Source: Coxiella endosymbiont of Amblyomma nuttalli
Lineage (GTDB): Bacteria > Pseudomonadota > Gammaproteobacteria > Coxiellales > Coxiellaceae
Direction: 5' to 3'
NCBI RefSeq assembly: GCF_018107685.1
Contig: NZ_CP064834.1
Location: forward strand, 558,001-622,000
DNA: 64,000 nucleotides
Shown: piece after piece, positions 60,176 through 64,000 of the stretch
Layout: every line of letters starts with the position of its first letter
Numbering within the stretch: position 1 is the stretch's first letter
Notes under the pieces: model-generated
What the model was told of the DNA's origin: nothing
Databases searched by the model: none
The model's input: the letters and a program-made list of their open reading frames with translations, nothing else
Position numbers and translations under genes: made by a program

Positions 60176-61339
60176 ATGATGCACGGCCCTGATTTCCAGA
60201 TTGATGACACCCTCCACATACTTCGTCAATCTATACAGAAATTTGCTAGTAAAGAAATTGCTCCTCTCGCCGCTAAAATTGATGCCACTAATCAATTTCC
60301 TCGAGATTTATGGCCAAAACTTGGCGCTCTAGGTGTGCTTGGTATTACGGCAGATAAAAAATACGGTGGAGTCAACATTGGTTATCTTGCTCACATTATT
60401 GTTATGGAAGAAATTAGCCGTGTTTCTGGTTCCATAGGCTTAAGCTATGTGGCGCATTCTAACCTATGCGTCAACCAAATTAATCGCTTCGGTACAGAAG
60501 CACAAAAAGAGCGTTATCTGCCTAAATTAATTAGCGGAGAACATGTTGGTGCGTTGGCCATGAGTGAAACTGAAGCAGGTTCTGATGTGGTTAATATGCA
60601 ACTTTCTGCCAAAAAAGAAGGCGAAATATTTGTGTTAAACGGTGTTAAAATGTGGATTACAAATGGGTCAGAAGCAAATATATTAATTGTTTACGCTAAA
60701 ACTAACCCGGAAAAAAAAGCACATGGAATCAGTGCCTTTTTGATTGAAAAAGATATGGTTGGTTATCAGACGGCACAAAAAATAGATAAATTAGGGATGC
60801 GAGGATCTGATACCTGTAAATTAATTTTTAATAACTGCGAAGTACCTCAGGAAAATATATTGGGTAAAATTAACGATGGTATTTCTATTCTGATGAGCGG
60901 GCTTGATTATGAGCGTTTGGTTTTAGGTGGTGGTCCATTGGGCTTGATGCAAGCTTGTCTCGACGTCGTTTTGCCATACATTTGTAAACGAAAACAGTTT
61001 CAAAAAGCCATTGCTGAATTTCAATTAATGCAGGCAAAAATAGCCGATGTATATACGGCGTTGAATGCTAGTCGTGCATATTTATACGCCGTTGCACAAA
61101 GCGCTGACGTAGGAAAAATTCATCGAAAAGATGTTGCTAGTGCTCTACTCTTTGCTGCTGAAAATGCAACTCAAGCAGCCTTAAAAGCTATTCAATGCTT
61201 AGGTGGTAATGGATATACTACAGAGTTTCCTGTTGAGCGCTTTCTACGCGATGCCAAATTATATGAAATTGGTGCCGGCACGTCAGAAATTCGGAGAATT
61301 ATCATTGGACGTGAGCTACTCAAAGTAATTATAAAATAA
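60176..61339 (+). CDS. liuA: Isovaleryl-CoA dehydrogenase
   Basis: FAD acyl-CoA dehydrogenase of leucine breakdown, making 3-methylcrotonyl-CoA. The 387-residue product has the FAD/substrate signatures [48 protein letters not shown] and [17 protein letters not shown]. The catalytic base is Glu246 in [17 protein letters not shown], which is the position typical of isovaleryl-CoA dehydrogenases rather than the C-terminal position of other members. Downstream methylcrotonyl-CoA carboxylase supports this choice. GAGG precedes the ATG-ATG start. The next gene of the operon, a thiolase, is ruined. Confidence 0.93.
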   Translation: MMHGPDFQIDDTLHILRQSIQKFASKEIAPLAAKIDATNQFPRDLWPKLGALGVLGITADKKYGGVNIGYLAHIIVMEEISRVSGSIGLSYVAHSNLCVNQINRFGTEAQKERYLPKLISGEHVGALAMSETEAGSDVVNMQLSAKKEGEIFVLNGVKMWITNGSEANILIVYAKTNPEKKAHGISAFLIEKDMVGYQTAQKIDKLGMRGSDTCKLIFNNCEVPQENILGKINDGISILMSGLDYERLVLGGGPLGLMQACLDVVLPYICKRKQFQKAIAEFQLMQAKIADVYTALNASRAYLYAVAQSADVGKIHRKDVASALLFAAENATQAALKAIQCLGGNGYTTEFPVERFLRDAKLYEIGAGTSEIRRIIIGRELLKVIIK

Positions 61340-61741
61340 TTTTATGAATGGAGGAAAGAAAAGGTTTCCAGTATTACTATGTAAGTGTCACTTAGATATT
61401 CATAAACATATATCCATGCAACATTATGATGATTGTTCAAAGAAATCTTAGCTCCTATTATGAGTTAATATGCGCTGATATCAATAAGGTAGTTCATTAT
61501 TTTCAAGCCATAGGGGTACATTAATGAAGTTTCTATAGATGATTACGCTCTGTCTGTAATCCATGGCTAAGTAACTGCACGACAAACACCATTCAAAACT
61601 GATTTCCTTAAGTGCTTTGTATGCGACTGTCATAAAAAGTATGTGACTTTGGTATGAGGATGTTATATTGGTTTATGATGAATGTTTCATGATGTATGTT
61701 CTCTGATTCCTATACAAAAATCATCGCTGGCGGTGTGGAAG

Positions 61742-61764
61742 ATGATGTTCTAAATGATGTTCTA
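61742..61764. repeat. Tandem duplication, 12-nt unit, in the thiolase pseudogene
   Basis: ATGATGTTCTA occurs at 61742-61752 and 61754-61764. Confidence 0.8.
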
Positions 61765-61902
61765 TTTGCTAAATGGTGTGCTGAGAAACATCAATTTTCG
61801 TGCTAAACGATGGATAAAGATTCAATTACTTTACTATTTCCAATGATGCTGCTACTACTATTAATACGACTTTTAGAAACAAAAAATTACTATCAATATT
61901 TA

Positions 61903-61944
61903 ATTAGTATCAAGTTAGTTTTGATTAGTATTAAATTAGTATTT
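61903..61944. repeat. Tandem duplication, 21-nt unit, in the thiolase pseudogene
   Basis: ATTAGTATCAAGTTAGTTTT is followed 21 nt later by ATTAGTATTAAATTAGTATT, a diverged copy. Confidence 0.75.
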
Positions 61945-62311
61945 AATACAGTAATACAGGATGTTAGGTGGTATACCATAGCTTCCATTAAAGCTATTTA
62001 AGGCATTAAACCTATTCAAAGGCTGTTAAAAAATTCTTGGAAAAACGTCGAGTTGTTTTATTTGAGATTATATAAACAGCACTTGCTGTCGTTGCGATAT
62101 CAATTTATGAAAGTATTAGCTTACCTTGCGTGTAGTTATTAATATTCACAACGGACTATATACTTTAGTACATCCTTATGTTCAGTGCTTTATAGCATAA
62201 ATTTTGGTAATCTTACAAGGTATAAAACCTGCAAAAATAATTTAAAAAATTGCAGACTTCTTATGTGTTGGAAATGATAAAGCAACAACGCTTGTAATGG
62301 AGGCAGCGTAA

Positions 62312-63919
62312 ATGCCGAGGATTATGTCAAAAATAAAAATTAACACTGAAGAATTTAAAAAAAATAAAGCAGCAATGGAGTTACAAATAAAAACGTTGGA
62401 AACTTTACTTGTTAAGATTAGAGAAGGGGTTTCAAAAAAATCACGTCAACGACAGCACGAACAAGGTAAACTACTAGTTCGTGAACGTATAGAGCGATTA
62501 TTAGATTCAGGTGCTGCTTTTTTAGAATTGTCTTCATTAGCTGGTTATCAACTCTATGAAGATGACGTATCTGCTGGCGGTTTAGTAACTGGTATCGGGC
62601 AAATTGCTGGACAAGAATGTATAATCGTGGCTAATGATGCGACTATCAAAGGGGGAGCATATTATCCTATCACTGTTAAAAAACATCTACGCGCACAAAC
62701 AATTGCTGAGGAAAATCATTTACCTTGTATTTATTTAGTCGACTCTGGTGGTGCCTACCTTCCTAAACAGGATGAAGTATTTCCGGATCGGGATCATTTT
62801 GGTCATATTTTTTATAATCAAGCACGTCTTTCTTCCAAAAATATTCCTCAAATTGCCGTTGTTATGGGTTCATGCACCGCCGGAGGGGCTTATATACCAG
62901 CGATGGCTGATGAAGTTATTATGGTAAAAAAGCAAGCCACTATTTTTTTAGGTGGACCTCCTCTAGTGAAAGCGGCAGTCGGTGAAGTTGTTACAGCAGA
63001 AGAATTGGGAGGTGCTGATATGCATTGTCGGCTGTCAGGTGTTTCTGATTATCTTGCACATAATGACATACACGCTTTAAAAATAGCGAGAGAATGCATC
63101 AGTCATTTAAATCGAAAAAAAATAATTTCTTTAGTAATCCGCCCTATTGAAGAGCCTGCTTATGACACTCAAGAAATCCTCGGGATTATCAATACTGATT
63201 CTCATATACCGTATGATGTGCACGAAATTATCGCTCGCTTAGTAGATGCTTCTCAGTTTGAAGAATTTAAAACGCTTTATGGCAGCACTTTGGTTTGCGG
63301 TTTTGCACACATTTATGGTTATCCCGTCGGGATTGTTGCTAACAATGGTATTTTATTTTCAGAATCTGCATTAAAAGGCGCTCATTTTATTGAACTATGC
63401 AGTCAGAGAAAAATTCCTCTTGTATTTTTACAAAATATTACTGGTTTTATGGTTGGAAAAAAATACGAAACCAATGGAATCGCAAAGCATGGAGCTAAAA
63501 TGATTCATGCAGTGGCTTGTAGCGAAGTACCTAAATTTACTGTCATTATAGGTAACAGCTATGGTGCAGGAAATTACGCCATGTGTGGTCGTGGCTATCA
63601 TGCTAGATTTTTATTTATATGGCCTAATGCCCATATTGCCGTTATGGGTAGTGAGCAAGCAGCTAACGTACTTGCTCAAGTAAAATACGATCAAATGAAA
63701 CGACGCGGTGAAACATGGGATAAGAAGGAGAAAGAAAAATTTAAGGCGGATATTCGTGCTACTTATGAAACTCAAATAAATCCTTATTATTCCACTGCTC
63801 GATTATGGGATGATGGCGTTATTAATCCTCTCGACACACGACGTACTTTGGGACTTTGTATCTCAGCAAGCCTAAATGCACCTATTTCTAAAACCCATTT
63901 TGGTGTATTCAGGATGTAA
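62312..63919 (+). CDS. liuB: Methylcrotonyl-CoA carboxylase, beta (carboxyltransferase) subunit
   Basis: Transfers carboxyl from biotin to 3-methylcrotonyl-CoA in leucine degradation. The 535-residue crotonase-fold carboxyltransferase shows [20 protein letters not shown] and [15 protein letters not shown]. The oxyanion Gly-rich loops are [16 protein letters not shown] and [13 protein letters not shown], then [14 protein letters not shown] and [34 protein letters not shown] is typical of MCC rather than propionyl-CoA carboxylase. GGAGG 8 nt before the ATG lies inside the thiolase remnant. The biotin-bearing alpha subunit is not in the window; it may follow further on. Its need for biotin links it to bioC. 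Confidence 0.93.
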   Translation: MPRIMSKIKINTEEFKKNKAAMELQIKTLETLLVKIREGVSKKSRQRQHEQGKLLVRERIERLLDSGAAFLELSSLAGYQLYEDDVSAGGLVTGIGQIAGQECIIVANDATIKGGAYYPITVKKHLRAQTIAEENHLPCIYLVDSGGAYLPKQDEVFPDRDHFGHIFYNQARLSSKNIPQIAVVMGSCTAGGAYIPAMADEVIMVKKQATIFLGGPPLVKAAVGEVVTAEELGGADMHCRLSGVSDYLAHNDIHALKIARECISHLNRKKIISLVIRPIEEPAYDTQEILGIINTDSHIPYDVHEIIARLVDASQFEEFKTLYGSTLVCGFAHIYGYPVGIVANNGILFSESALKGAHFIELCSQRKIPLVFLQNITGFMVGKKYETNGIAKHGAKMIHAVACSEVPKFTVIIGNSYGAGNYAMCGRGYHARFLFIWPNAHIAVMGSEQAANVLAQVKYDQMKRRGETWDKKEKEKFKADIRATYETQINPYYSTARLWDDGVINPLDTRRTLGLCISASLNAPISKTHFGVFRM

Positions 63920-63939
63920 GCTAAGTGTAAGGAGAAAAA

Positions 63940-64000
63940 GTGATAAACTCATCGTATATTCGGCAAAATGTTGAAAAAAATGTTTGTACTATTACTATAG
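63940..64000 (+). CDS. liuC: Start of an enoyl-CoA hydratase-like gene (partial)
   Basis: After AAGGAG with 5-nt spacing, a GTG opens a frame that runs out of the window, beginning MINSSYIRQNVEKNVCTITI. The pattern V-x-x-x-V-x-T-I-T is how crotonase-family enzymes begin. In leucine-degradation clusters methylglutaconyl-CoA hydratase follows the carboxylase beta subunit. Only 20 codons are visible, so the name rests mainly on context. Confidence 0.5.
   Translation, partial: MINSSYIRQNVEKNVCTITI

Larger units (their letters stand above)
61340..62311 (+). pseudogene. Degraded acetyl-CoA acetyltransferase (thiolase)
   Basis: Fragments of thiolase occur in the right order on the plus strand but in shifting frames. 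INKVVHYFQAIGV (61480) resembles the VDEVIxGxVLQAG region. ARQTPFKTD is at 61577, and ATVIKSM (before 61643) sits where TVNKVC would be, the active Cys being gone. IIAGGVED (61720) matches VVAGGMES, SNDAA (about 61840) matches LNDGAA, and VINIHNGLYTLVHP (62135) matches VNINGGAIALGHP. The C-terminus FLCVGNDKATTLVMEAA runs to TAA at 62309-62311. Several stops and a deletion of roughly 300 nt break it. The original stop abuts the liuB ATG, so the surviving 3' end carries the liuB Shine-Dalgarno. Confidence 0.8.

Overview
The window reads as chromosome from a Coxiella-like gammaproteobacterium undergoing genome erosion, most probably an arthropod (tick) endosymbiont related to Coxiella burnetii. 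The evidence is a histone H1-like Hq1 protein beside a basic HU-like protein, a PPi-type phosphofructokinase, a tmRNA tag reading ANDSNYLQEAYA (which I recall as the C. burnetii tag), and gammaproteobacterial gene orders. Intact genes cover only about 60% of the 64 kb by my own addition. The rest is mostly very AT-rich spacer of 0.3-2.4 kb. I see no insertion sequence, prophage or CRISPR array, so this looks like long-term decay rather than an accessory island.

Layout. 0.4-3 kb: two near-identical tRNA-Arg genes flank hsp20 and an RRM RNA-binding protein. 3-7 kb: the cyoABCD quinol oxidase operon, without cyoE. 8-20 kb: tRNA-Ser, serS, pfp, a thioredoxin-like protein, greA, carB and carA. 20-25 kb: dnaJ, dnaK and grpE, with a sigma-32-type promoter before dnaK. 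27-33 kb: nadK, fur, a ratA-ratB fusion, smpB and ssrA. 33-36.5 kb: bcp, a MoeB-rhodanese protein, and the Hq1 and HU-like genes. 38-46.5 kb: xseB, bioC, and lpdA/aceF/aceE (pyruvate dehydrogenase). 47-54.7 kb: a cation/proton antiporter, adk, ffh and rpsP-rimM-trmD-rplS. 55-64 kb: ygfZ, lysS, pyrD and a leucine-degradation cluster: isovaleryl-CoA dehydrogenase, a ruined thiolase, methylcrotonyl-CoA carboxylase beta, and the first codons of an enoyl-CoA hydratase.

How it fits together. The retained genes are core: translation and protein targeting, chaperones, ribosome rescue, pyruvate oxidation and respiration, pyrimidine and carbamoyl-phosphate synthesis, NADP formation, and one biotin-pathway gene. 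Lost genes can be inferred where common gammaproteobacterial orders are broken (dapB between dnaJ and carA; recN and bamE around nadK and fur).

The most interesting signals are not new protein families. Short perfect or near-perfect tandem duplications (unit 9-21 nt) occur more than twenty times. Most are in spacers, but they also hit the tmRNA at its resume codon, adk and ffh in frame, and the Shine-Dalgarno of the Hq1 gene. Other notable points are a ratA-ratB fusion, a hairpin over the rpsP ribosome-binding site, a perfect 20-bp palindrome before nadK, candidate leaderless promoters for ffh, moeB and smpB, and altered key residues in Ffh, BioC and MoeB. I found no convincing wholly new multi-gene system.
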